This document shows, piece after piece, positions 33,955 through 43,495 of a DNA stretch of 64,000 nucleotides. How positions within the stretch are numbered: the first letter of the stretch is position 1; each line of letters begins with the position of its first letter. The notes below the pieces were generated by a model. The model searched no databases. It was not told where the DNA came from and saw nothing but the letters and a program-made list of their open reading frames with translations. Origin of the DNA: Triatoma infestans (taxonomy: Eukaryota; Arthropoda; Insecta; Hemiptera; Reduviidae); the NCBI GenBank assembly GCA_011037195.1, contig JAAEAF010001588.1, forward strand, positions 62,001-126,000, given 5' to 3'. A program made the translations under genes and the position numbers.

Positions 33955-34084
33955 GGTGACCACAAAATGAAGCAGGCTATCACTACTATGCTTTCCAGCT
34001 CTGCGGAACCAACCACAACAACAATGAACAAACATTTTGGAATATTATTTTTATACCTAAATAAAATTTCTATGTATTAAATGA

Positions 34085-34510
34085 CAGAACTAATTGCTTT
34101 TCATTTCTCATTCTTTGCATTTCATCTAAAATAGGATCGTAACCTTTAGATAGATTAAGCCCTTGGAATTTACCTATCAGATACAGTCCAGATAACTTGG
34201 TTTCTCTGCTTAATGCTACGTACAATATGGATCTGGTTATTCTTTTACATTTCCTAAAATCTATACAAACTTCTTTATGTTTGCCCCTGGCTTTTATGAA
34301 TGGTTAGAACTTCAGCACAAATTAATGGGAACTGAACTCTAATAACTTGGCAATCTAATTTATTGGATATATTTAAAATTTGCTGACCTAGATCAATAGG
34401 AGTTAAATTTAAATCAAAGTCCAAACCCTCTATATAAGAACGCTGCAGCATTCTAGCTTTGCAACCAACATTATGTGCGTTAAAATCTATGAAAACCTTA
34501 AAAGGTTCTT
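34085..34510 (-). pseudogene. Helentron Pif1-type helicase, C-terminal part
   Basis: Minus-strand frames give VQFPLICAEVLTIHKSQGQT (helicase motif V region) and, after one frameshift, SILYVALSRETKLSGLYLIG (motif VI, VALSR), then a tail to about 34085. It resumes the helicase cut at 36867 by the LINE at 34523-36624. Confidence 0.75.
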
Positions 34511-34522
34511 CTGTACCTGATT

Positions 34523-35723
34523 CTGATGGTCCTTTGAAGGATCATCCACTCCATCCAAACCAACATGCTTATACAGTAGGAAAATCGACAGAGACTGCTT
34601 TGCATTGTCTGTTCGTTAGGATAGAATCTGCTCTAGAGACAAAGGAATATGCTTTAGGGTGCTTCTTTGATGTTGAAGGGGCATTTGACAGCGTATCGTT
34701 TGATAGGTCGAAAAGGTATACAACCAGTTTTAATTAACTGGATAGGTATTTATTTAAGGAGTAGAGTTATACAGGCTTCTATAGGTATGCGCACTGTGGT
34801 TGTGGGAGCGGGGAGAGGGTGCCCTCAAGGTGGTTGTCTCTCACCAAAGCTATGGTGTGCTGTCATGGATGAACTGTTAACCAGGATGAATTCATCGGGA
34901 TTCTATGTACAGGCATATGCCGATGATGGTGTTATTTTATCGATGTGGCGATGTCTGACTACTATCTGAGACTTAATGCAAAGTGCCCTAAACATGGTAT
35001 ATGATTGGACTCAGGATAAGGGTCTTTCAATTAATCCCAGTAAGACCCAGGTGATTTTATACTAATAGGAGGAAGATCGTAGGATTAAAACCTCCTAGCT
35101 TATTAGGAACTTCTGTTCAGATTTGCAAATCGGTGAAGTATCTTGGGGTGGTTCTTGACAGTAAATTAAATTGGTCGGAACATGTTAAGGCACAGCATCA
35201 AAAGGCAATTATTTCCTTTTGGCAATATCGAAGAATCGTAGGTAAAAGTTGAGGGATTACTCCCAAGATGATGTTTTGGATTTATGGTATGGTTATTAAA
35301 CCTAGGTTGTTGTATGCGGCTGTGGTGTGGTGGCGTCGCATTGAGATAAGATCCGCTAGACTGCTGCTTGAGGATATTCAACGCTTGGCTTGTCTGGCGG
35401 TGACCGGTGCGATGCGGACCACGCCTATAGCTGCAATGGAGACTTTATTAGGAATTCCACCGCTCTTTGTAGAGGTGAAAACTATGGCAATGAAAGCCTG
35501 TTATAGAATTAAACAGGCAGGTTTTTGGCAGGGTAAGCGATATGGTCACTCTACCATTCATCGCGAGATGCTTTTGAAGGTTCCTGTTACAGGTTTTCCC
35601 TCTGATAGAATGTTGAAGACTTTTGTTTTCGAGCATTCTTACAGTGTCAGGTTACCCTCTAGGGAAGATTGGTCAAGATTGGGTCCGTCTGGCATGATAC
35701 CTGATAATTACTTCCGGTGGTAG
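34523..35723 (+). pseudogene. LINE reverse transcriptase (I-type)
   Basis: HPNQHAYTVGKSTETALHCL, CFFDVEGAFDSVSF (motif A), GCPQGGCLSPKLWCAVMDEL (motif B) and VQAYADDGVIL (motif C, YADD) at 34523-34969, followed by the thumb region with LLYAAVVWWRRIE and DIQRLACLAVTGAMRTTPIA (35268-35723). Stops near 34738, 34967 and 35060-35260 break it. Endonuclease and ORF1 are missing by truncation. Confidence 0.9.
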
Positions 35724-35759
35724 GTCTGGAGCTGCGGTCTATTTGAGACCGGAGATCAT

Positions 35760-36522
35760 TTGACAGTATCTCTTGGTGAATGGACCACGGTCTTCCAGAC
35801 TGAGGTTTATGCTATTCTTCGTTGTGTTTTGGATGAGTGGGTACGTAACACTAACTTAAAAGGTGTTTGTATCTGCCCGGACAGCCAGGCTGCGTTGAAG
35901 GCGCTGAGTTCATGTGTCTTCACTTCCAGGTTGGTGTTAGAATGTTCTAAAAGACTGGAAGAGCTTTCTTCTCTGAAGGATGTGCTTCTAGTTTGGGTGC
36001 CAGGTTACATGGGGTGGATAGGTTTGCCAAATTAGGCGCCTCTCTTCCTTTCATTGGTCCCGAGCCTGCTATTGGCGTGTCTTCTGGCACATGTCTGTCA
36101 GGCTTCCAGACATGGCTACATAGCATTCATCCTTATGGATGAGCTCAGTTGGATTTCGGCAGTCCAAAATGTTCATCGGGGGTCCGGACAAGGCCATTAG
36201 TGAGACGTTGCTGAGTTTTTCACGGAGCGCTCTCAGGCATCTGGTTGGATCTCTTACCGGACATTGTGGTTTAAGGAGACATCTCTACATAATGGGGCTC
36301 ATGCCGGATCCATTTTGTAGAGTCTGTGAGACAGAGAAGGAAACACCCATCTATCTTATGACTGATTGCTTGGATTGTGAGGAAATTAGGTTCAGGACCT
36401 TTGGTCGGAATAGGATGTCTGTGGAAGAGCTTAGGCTATTTCCGCTTAAGGTTATTGTCCGATTTATTCGGACTGCAGTGAATCTTGGATGGATTAGATC
36501 CGGGTCTGGATTTTTGTTATAG
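35760..36522 (+). pseudogene. LINE RNase H and C-terminal region
   Basis: VFQTEVYAILRC and CICPDSQAALKALSS carry the Glu and Asp of an RNase H fold; VLLVWVPGYMGWIG corresponds to WVPGH, with the His replaced by Tyr. 36139-36522 adds LRRHLYIMGLMPDPFCRVCE and a CLDC..RFRTFG end, the usual C-terminus of I-type ORF2. The frame is broken near 36033. Confidence 0.85.
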
Positions 36523-36866
36523 ACCCGGCTTGTTATTGTTTTTCTTGGGGTAGCTATATGGGCCCAGTGAGGCTTTGGATAGCGGAGGGTTTCCCTCCCC
36601 ACAGACCAATAATAATAATAATAATCTGTACCTGATTTGAAAATAGTTTTTTGTAATATTCACGGTTCAGTTCACTAGTCCATCTTCTACATAATATTAC
36701 TTGTCACCATGTGTTTAATACCTATTTTTAGTCTTAGTTCATGTGGAAGTTCATTAGTTTCTGTGATCTTCTTTGTTTTTATTACAACCAGAATTCGGCA
36801 TTTCGTACTCTCACAAGTTTTCCTTATTATATAGTCTTTTGCAACTGAGGTATATTCCTCTCCTGT

Positions 36867-37632
36867 TTAGACACTTATGCTGACTTGATTGTCTGCTTCT
36901 ACATCTACATTTCTTGTAAACAAGCGAATAGCACTGTCAGGAATTTCATGGAAATGAACCTCTCGAGAATTTATTAAATTAACATCATCGGTGGTGGTCG
37001 ACCCGCTGGCTATGTTATTAAGAACTTTTACGAATTCCAATTCTCCTTTTGTCTGTGTTAATTCAAAAAATGCAGATTCATCCCATAATGGATTCCTGTC
37101 TATTAAAGAGCAAAAATCATTCGGCACAAATTTGTACACAGGAATATCCATAACGGATGGAAGTTGGTGAAGATCACCTACTGCTATAACTGAGACACCT
37201 CCAAAAGGATCATTTTTGCCCATGATCTGCCTTAACCTGGTGTCCACTCGACTTGATAGCGCACTTCCAACCATAGATATCTCATCTATTATCAACAACT
37301 TTAATCCGAACAATTTCTCTCTAATACTCTTAGCTATATCGCTATTCAGTTCAGGCATGTTACCAGAAAACTGTGTGACAGGTAATGCAAAAGCCGTGTG
37401 CAGGTAACTCTGTTTATTAAAAATGCCACTTTAATTTTTCAAATAATGATACAACGATTCTATCTTTGTTGCTGCCTAGTAAGCTGTCAAAGTAGTGTGT
37501 AATAACCTGATACAAGGCATTAATAACTGTAGTTTTGCCTACACCAGCTGAACCGCCGATTTTTATTGTCTTTTTATTTTGTTGTTTTTCCTTTTCTTTA
37601 CACTCCTCGCTCCTGATTTCTTGTATACTCAC
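36867..37632 (-). pseudogene. Helentron Pif1-type helicase, N-terminal part
   Basis: Minus-strand 37417-37632: KTIKIGGSAGVGKTTVINAL is the Walker A loop. 36867-37358: GLKLLIIDEISMVGSALSSR is Walker B (DE), and GGVSVIAVGDLHQLPSV is the motif III signature (GDxxQLPPV class) of Pif1 helicases. 5'-3' DNA unwinding in rolling-circle transposition is the family role. A stop and shift separate the two pieces near 37360-37430, and the C-terminal motifs lie beyond the LINE insertion. Confidence 0.88.
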
Positions 37633-37658
37633 TTTCTTTATTTCCTTTTCTTTGTCTT

Positions 37659-38460
37659 TTATTTTTCGCGTACTCTTATTTCTTTCATTAAAATTCTTCT
37701 TTTCTTAGTTCGTTGTTGGAAAGAGGATTTTTTGTGTTTATTGCTAGTAGCAGTCACTTCTTGCAGATTTGTCATATTGCTTCCATTGTCATTATTTGAA
37801 TCACTCAGAACAGGGAAAGATTCAAAAATAAAGTACACCACAACGAAAGGGCTGTCATCATTTGCATCATTATTAATAAAATTTAGTTGCATTAACGATA
37901 CCAAATTATTGATATTTCTGAAAGAGCAAGCGGCAGATACACCATGTTCATTGTATATACCTTGACAATCGCAAGCATGAGGATCAAAAATCCAAAAATC
38001 TTGTTTTCTCTTTATTAGAGCAATGGACTTTAGTTTTGCTGTCAATACTCCATATTGATATCTTTCGAAAAATTCGTGTAATACATTTTCTAAATTGTTT
38101 CTTAAGATCCCTGGTAAATTAAAGTTAGTTGTAACTGCATAACAGTTTATTCTTTTCCCTTCAATAATTATATTGTTTAATGAAACCTCATAAACACATT
38201 AGGGTGTGTTTGGTGCTAAAGCGGCAAGATTAATTATTGATTTCATATGTAAATCATTTCCGGAAATTAAAACTATGTCTATTATATCATTATTCCAGGT
38301 TTCAATATTAATTATGGACGATGTACAAAAGAGCCACTATCACAGTACTTGTGCACTGAGTATTTTTTAGGATTCCAAATTTGTCACTATTCTGGCTAAA
38401 TGAGCCCGATATTATTTTACTTGGTGCCCGTTTATTACCACTGGTAGTAATGTTTGATAT
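37659..38460 (-). pseudogene. Cysteine-peptidase-like domain upstream of helicase
   Basis: Minus strand, read from about 38450 down: SGSFSQNSDKFGILKNTQCT followed by STVIVALLY (candidate nucleophile Cys after Gln), then DIVLISGNDLHMKSIINLAA, and in the open frame 37659-38045 FWIFDPHACDCQGI with a DPH-type catalytic His. This Q-C ... D-x-H arrangement matches the OTU/tegument-type deubiquitinase-like peptidases fused to Pif1 helicases in some Helentrons. Two in-frame stops (near 38200 and 38310) show it is dead. A polar tail with a KKRR stretch leads towards the helicase. Confidence 0.55.
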
Positions 38461-38500
38461 TTTTTGAAGTTTGTTCTTCCTTCAAACCATTTTTGCTTTT

Positions 38501-39114
38501 CAAATAATAGAAAATTCAATAATTAAAAAATACAAAGAAAAGTTAAAATCAAATAGAATGCTGAAATTTTAAAAAATAGAATTATAAATTTAATACTTAC
38601 AATTTAGGTATAAGAAACATTAAAAAATATAAACTTTTACCTTAGAGTTTAATTGATCACAATTAACATTAAATAATCTAAATAAAAAAAAAAACTTCTA
38701 CACTTCATGCAAATCAAAGAATCAAGCCAAACACAAAAATTAAAACAAGCTAAACACTGTGTTCAAGCACTAAAATAATTCAACAGAAAAAATTAAGGTT
38801 TTAAATAATATTATGTAAGTTTAATACAAAAGTCAAATAAGAATGCAAAAAAGTGCGGTTTTATAACATAGAATGATTTAAATTTGCAAATTTGAATTGT
38901 TTTATCTATGAACAACTCAATAAATGTTAGATTTAAATAGCAAGATAACTTTATGGTACTTCTAGCGGTTTTAACGGGACAATGTTGTGACAAATGGGAA
39001 ATAAAAAGGGAATTAAAAGCAAAAATTTTCGTACTCTTGCTTGAAATATTTTCTAATTAATACATTTTTATTTACTAAGCGCTCAGATTACTTAATAAAA
39101 TAAATTTTCAAAAA
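38501..39114. other. AT-rich DNA, nothing recognised
   Basis: Very AT-rich; may hold the rest of the Helentron leader. No ORF recognised. Confidence 0.4.
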
Positions 39115-39900
39115 ATCTGTTCTACGGCGCATAAAGTGTAACTTCCGGTTGAGTAATTTTGGCAAGTAACGCCCTGTCAGATTCCTTTGTGATACCCAAT
39201 CGGGATGTCCAGTTTGAACAATCTGTTAAAAATTGTAAATCTTTGTATGTGTAGTGGATATACAAGTTTAAAGAAAATCGATGGAGCCATTTTTGAGAAA
39301 ATTGCAAAAAATTAAAAAAGAAACACACAGTAAAAACGCACTTCCGGTCTTCTGCTTTTATTCAAACTCGAAATTTCAACTACATATTTAATTCTAATTA
39401 ATATTATTTAGATGATAGAATTTTGTAATCAAATAAAATAGCACTTCAGAGATAACCTAATCCCACCCATCCCCCAAAAGTGCTCTTAAATGCATTTTTC
39501 CAGAGAACGTTTCAAATAAAAGTTGTAGATCTTTGTATGTGTAGTTGATATACCAAGTTTAAAGAAAATCGTTGGAGCCATTTTTGAGAAAATAGCAAAA
39601 AAGTGAAAAAAAACACACAGTAAAAACGCACTTCCGGTTGAGGAATTTTGACAGACACCGTACTGTCAGATCCCATAGTGATACCGAAACGGAATATCAA
39701 TTGAACTTTCTGCGATTTTTCATTTATGAGCGAGCTATAATGTGTGCACACACATACACACACACACTCAGACCCTGTGCTAAAAAACACTTTTTTGAAC
39801 TCAGGGGACCTCAAAACGGATATTTCCAGAGAAAACACGATATCGAAAATTTGACACGATTACAATACTTCCTCTTACTAGGAGTAAGAGAAAGTAAAAA
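39115..39900 (-). repeat. Rep-A copy with internal duplication
   Basis: Reverse copy ending CTCTTACTAGGAGTAAGAG (39871-39889). The block GTAGTTGATATACCAAGTTT / AAAGAAAATCG..GGAGCCATTTTTGAGAAAAT occurs twice (about 39245-39345 and 39537-39635), each followed by ACACAGTAAAAACGCACTTC, so an internal ~290-bp segment looks duplicated. Confidence 0.8.
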
Positions 39901-40041
39901 GAGAAGATATTGAATATTTTTACGCAATTTCTGGGGTTAAATTTAAGTATATAGGGTTGGTTCTGTGTTATTGGCGCGCTCATGCCTACCTGATCGGGTC
40001 TCCCCCCCAACTCTGTAAGTTACGACAAATGTGCAAACATT

Positions 40042-40950
40042 TCATTTTAAAAAAATTGTCCTTTTATATATAAATGTATTAATAGGAGTAATTATTGAAT
40101 ATGTAATTGGGTCCGTAATTCTAGATAACCGGGGCAAGTCAACATGGGTGCCGAGATTAATCGGTTCTGCAATTCTTGTAGAGCTCCCTCCTGCTGTGCT
40201 TTCCAAACAAACTTTTTGTTCTGTGCTTGAAAAATGTGGTACGAATCGTCGATACCAGCTTGCAAGTCCGGTAAATCTTCTAACCTGTCTGCCGGTCGTT
40301 GGCCGGGGAAAATTAAAAATTGCCTCTATTTTCTCCGGGTCTACGCCCAATCCGTTTTCGTTAACGACTTAGCCCAAGTATTGTAGTTCTTGACGGCAGA
40401 AATGGCACTTGTCTCATGAGAGGGTTACGCCTGCTGCTTGTAATCGAATCAATACCTTCTCTAAAACTTCAAGATGTTGACTGAAGGTTGGTGTGACTAC
40501 TATTATGTCGTCCAAGTAACTGAAAACAAAAGGATCTAATGTGGGGCCCAGAACATCATCAATTAAACGCTACCAAGTTGCGCCAAGTTATGCAGTCCAA
40601 AGGGCATGCGATTGAACTGAAAGAGGCCTCTATTGGCACTGTAAATGCTGCCCGCTCCTTACTATTACGTTCAAGTGGCTCTTGTCAATATGCACTTTTA
40701 ATATCTAAGGAGGACAGATACCGGCCGTTGAGCAATCTATGGTGGAGTCATAAGGAAGAGGGTAGGCGCCCCGTTTGGTGATCTTATTGATTTCATGGAA
40801 GTCCACGCAGAAACGGTAAGTGCCGTCTTTTTTCTTCAGGTGACGACCATGCGCTTGAAGAGGGCTCGATCACTCCTTCCTTTAGCATTGTTTCCAATTC
40901 CTGACCTATGGCCTTTTGGATGACCGGGGATACCGAGTAATATCGTTGGT
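40042..40950 (-). pseudogene. gypsy-like reverse transcriptase remnant
   Basis: From about 40950 down: RYYSVSPVIQKAIGQELETM and a broken palm region, and at 40042-40350 GVDPEKIEAIFNFPRPTTGR followed by QVRRFTGLASWYRRFVPHF, the standard junction between reverse transcriptase and RNase H in Ty3/gypsy. Many stops. The sequence leaves the element at about 40040. Confidence 0.8.
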
Positions 40951-41206
40951 TTAGTGGAAGATGATCACCCGTGTCAATCCAGGCTCAACTTTTCTAATGC
41001 ACCCCAGCTTATTTGGTGCATTATCACCAAATGTGTGGATAAGGCGATTTAGATCTTCCTTTTGCTTCTCAGTCAGCCTCAAGTGTGCTATGACACCGGA
41101 TTCTAAGGATGTAGTGGCAACATTGTTTTCTGAACATTCATATGTAGCTTGTGAAAGCTCAACGACAAGAGACATCTCCTGCTAAAAGTCAATTCCAAGA
41201 ATTAGC

Positions 41207-41479
41207 TCAACATTTGGTGCAGTAACAGTCAATATTGAGACGAGTGTGGTGCATCCATTCAGTACTACAAGTACTAACACAGTACCCTGTACTTGCAGGT
41301 TTTGCCATCAGCCAACGTGACTCTCTGCTCATTTGCGATTTCAATTTGTTTCCCAAAACTGCTATCTTTCCCCAAAGAGTCCCATTCATGATAGTTCTTG
41401 TCGATCCTGAGTCTAAAAGTCCATTCAGGTAAGGATGTCGATCATCCGGATTTTCTGGTTTTGTGAAATTATAGGTCAA
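41207..41479 (-). pseudogene. gypsy-like aspartic protease
   Basis: PYLNGLLDSGSTRTIMNGTL carries the DSG active-site motif with the hydrophobic lead-in of retropepsins. It is followed by decayed sequence to 41175, where KVEPGLTRVIIFH and the LRLTEKQKEDLNRLIHTFGD pre-RT segment appear in another frame (40951-41175). Confidence 0.75.
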
Positions 41480-41497
41480 TCCACATCACATAGTATT

Positions 41498-41876
41498 TTA
41501 GACCACCTGCACCCATTTGCGCCATTCTTCATCTGTACGTATTAAACGTGGACGGGTGAATGTCGCTTGGTTGTTGGAGCCGGCCTCATGAGTCGTTTCC
41601 CGAATCTCGGGACTTAGCACATCTAGAACATTTTGCTGCCGTAGTATTCTGCAGGCCACATCTTCCACAAAACGATGTTTTTGGGTATCCGCAATTTCGG
41701 AACGGGTGTCTAAATTTACCACAATTCCAACAAAGTAAGCCCTGTCGCGGTTTAGGCTTCCTTGTAGTCTTCGTTGAATCACCTACGGCTATAAGAGTGG
41801 TTGAGGTTTCTTGACACGATGTCCTAGTTCTGTTCAAGAAGACCTCGAGTAGAGGGTTCTCGATACCTATTATCAC
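41498..41876 (-). pseudogene. gypsy-like gag zinc knuckles
   Basis: Minus-strand CWNCGKFRHPFRNC (C-x2-C-x4-H-x4-C) and, close behind, FCGRCGLQNTTAAKCSRC, a second degenerate knuckle. A linker to the protease (RPRLIRTDEEWRKWVQ) follows in an overlapping frame. Confidence 0.8.
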
Positions 41877-42359
41877 GTTGCGTCCAGATTTCTAATCGGC
41901 AAAGTATACGCTCCAATTGTTCAATGGTGTCGTAGGAAGCTTGCGCAAAAAATGGTAAATGTTCCCTCTTAATATTTTTCTCAATAATTCTTAATTTCTG
42001 GGCTTCTGAGAGAGGTTCACTAAGCCTAGTGACTAAACAGTTCATTTTGGCTATGTAGATATGCGGTGCTTCATTTGAGCTTTGTGTCCTTCTGCAAATT
42101 TCGACATGTAGAAGTCGATCATCATAGTCGGGATCTTGGAAGTTCTTTCTTAATCTTTTAACCAAGAGGAAAGTTTACTTTTGTTGGCCCTATACGGCAT
42201 CTTTGCTGTGCCCGACAATAAGTCTGAAGAACCGCGGAATAAATCTTCTTTATTCAGGCCTCTGGCAAGCATGCGTTTTTCCACTTTTTCAAGAAAATTT
42301 GCTAAAGTGTGCCCAGTCCCATCACCGGAGAAAGTTATATTCCATTTGAATAACTTCAA
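41824..42359 (-). pseudogene. gypsy-like gag capsid region
   Basis: Two minus-strand frames overlap at 42150-42165: LFKWNITFSGDGTGHTLANF and LEKVEKRMLARGLNKEDLF, then VKRLRKNFQDPDYDDRLLHV and EAPHIYIAKMNCLVTRLSEP followed by LSEAQKLRIIEKNIK. W-x-I-x-FSGDG and the DYDD-L-x2-EI-x2-RTQ segment are typical of insect Ty3/gypsy-type gag. The product would be a capsid protein; a one-base shift between the frames inactivates it. Confidence 0.75.
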
Positions 42360-42471
42360 GTCTCTGGGTGGATATGGAAATTGGTGGTTGTCTCTATGGG
42401 TGGAACTCGGAGTGTGTGAACTGAATTTGCTTTGTGCAAGTCTTTGTTGTCACACTGTCTGAAAAACGATC

Positions 42472-42501
42472 CTGAAGATGGGCGAATGCCCGAAACCGGT
42501 T
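42472..42501 (+). ncRNA. Minimal hammerhead-ribozyme-like motif, solo arm
   Basis: CTGAAGA, T, GGGC-GAAT-GCCC, GAAACCGGTT. Same family as 33925-33954, with GTT in place of GTC and helix I reduced to three pairs (ATC/GAT). The arm continues GATGACCACAAAAGAAGCAG to about 42550; no inverted partner is present. Confidence 0.55.
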
Positions 42502-42653
42502 GATGACCACAAAAGAAGCAGGCTACCACGGAAAATGTCTCTGATAATATAGTCTCACCCCTTGTAAAAGAAATAACGCTGCCCTTCTTGCTTCTTTCTT
42601 CCCAAATCTCCACATCTTTTTGGGAATAATTTCAATTTTCCAGGAACACGAGG

Positions 42654-42953
42654 TCAATCCGCTTTTGCGCAGCCTTTATCTATTTTTTTTTTTACGGTAT
42701 ACCCTTCACTACTGTTACCCTCTGTAACCTCTCTACTGTTACCCTCTGTAACCTCTCTACTGTTACCCTCTGTAACCTCTCTACTGTTACCCTCAGTAGC
42801 CTCTCTACTGTTACTCTCTGTAACCTCTCTACTGTTACCCTCTGTAACGTCTCTACTGTTGCCCTCAGTAACCTCTCTATAGTTGCCCTCTTTAACCTTC
42901 GCCTCTCTTCTTTTTCTTTTCTTTGGCCTCTGCTCTCTTCTTCCAGCCTCCAA
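42654..42953 (-). CDS. Open frame with EVTEGNSR repeats over a minisatellite
   Basis: 99 minus-strand codons: a very basic start (RPKKRKRREAKVK, nuclear-localisation-like), then seven or so copies of an octapeptide near EVTEGNSR, then a Lys-rich end. It is written by a 24-bp tandem repeat (42705-42890). I do not recognise a family. It may be an incidental frame, or the N-terminal part of the decayed retroelement to its left. No promoter, splice signal or second copy supports expression. Confidence 0.2.
   Translation of the reverse strand: MEAGRREQRPKKRKRREAKVKEGNYREVTEGNSRDVTEGNSREVTESNSREATEGNSREVTEGNSREVTEGNSREVTEGNSSEGYTVKKKIDKGCAKAD
42705..42890. repeat. 24-bp minisatellite (CTACTGTTACCCTCTGTAAC CTCT)
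   Basis: Seven to eight units of 24 bp with few substitutions; each unit contains the inverted pair GTTAC...GTAAC. Period 24 keeps one frame open. Confidence 0.95.
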
Positions 42954-43184
42954 TTATTCGTTTCCTTAAATCTAATTCTCTATTATACTGTCTTAAACCT
43001 AATTTTTCTTTTATTCTAGCTTATCACTAAACTTAATCTTGTTCTTACAACTACCTTATCCCTACAATTTATTTCTCTAAAATTAACCCACCTTATTTCT
43101 ATCTCTATTCTAACTATTCTAAATCTACATATCTTAAGCCTAACGAATAAATCACCTATGGGCAAGTTACTATAATCACTTACA

Positions 43185-43495
43185 CCGTAACAAATAGTTC
43201 GAGCCACTTTTGAGAAAAACAGTGAACAACGAAAAAAACCAATCACAAAATGACCAAGTCATAAAATTTCTGTTGACAGATTTTCCTCAAAATCTTCAAG
43301 TAACTTGCTAAACACATATTTTGAGCGTCTTGCAATTTATCTTTTTTGAGATAATTTATTTCAAAAATTTAATATAATTTGCAAGCCATTCTAAAAACAT
43401 ATTTTTTGTATTAAGTGACCTCAGAACGCGTATTTCTGTTGAAATACACACAATCACAATATTCTCTTACAGCAGTAAGATAAAAGATTGAAGCC
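43185..43495 (-). repeat. Rep-A fragment
   Basis: Diverged reverse fragment: GAGCCACTTTTGAGAAAAAC, AGTGACCTCAGAACGCGTAT and an end CACAATATTCTCTTACAGCA, followed by AGTAAGATAAAAG. Confidence 0.6.

Larger units (their letters stand above)
33739..34022. mobile_element. Foldback element with inverted hammerhead-like cores and 13-bp duplication
   Basis: A 284-bp insert flanked by AATGAACAAACAT on both sides (33726-33738; 34023-34035). Inside, 33753-33815 and 33921-33983 are ~63-bp near-perfect inverted arms (GTGATAGCCTGCTTCATTTT...GGATG) around 105 bp. No ORF. One arm also occurs alone at 42472-42550, there continuing CACGGAAAATGTCTCTG just as the left end here does. Confidence 0.85.
34523..36624 (+). 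mobile_element. I-type LINE with RNase H, 5'-truncated
   Basis: A 2.1 kb insert with a perfect 13-bp duplication TCTGTACCTGATT (34510-34522; 36625-36637) and an (AAT)n 3' tail (about 36608-36624). It encodes reverse transcriptase, RNase H and a C-terminal finger region in broken frames. RNase H and a TAA/AAT tail suggest the I superclade. It inserted into the Helentron helicase gene. Confidence 0.93.
33150..38500 (-). mobile_element. Helentron-like element (peptidase, Pif1 helicase, endonuclease), broken
   Basis: Minus-strand order: cysteine-peptidase-like domain (37659-38450), Pif1-type helicase (36867-37632 and 34085-34510), endonuclease (33150-33692). A Pif1 helicase followed by an endonuclease, with an added cysteine peptidase, is the domain set of Helentron/Helitron2 rolling-circle elements. 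A Rep (HUH) nuclease was not seen, so the N-terminal half may be lost. A LINE (34523-36624) and a foldback element (33739-34022), each with a 13-bp duplication, interrupt it. True ends were not determined. Confidence 0.7.
40042..42360 (-). mobile_element. Ty3/gypsy-like gag-pol remnant, 3'-truncated
   Basis: Minus strand order: gag (41824-42359), CCHC knuckles (41586-41876), aspartic protease (41207-41479), reverse transcriptase traces (40540-41175), RT/RNase H junction (40042-40350). Integrase and LTRs were not found. Broken frames throughout. Confidence 0.8.
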
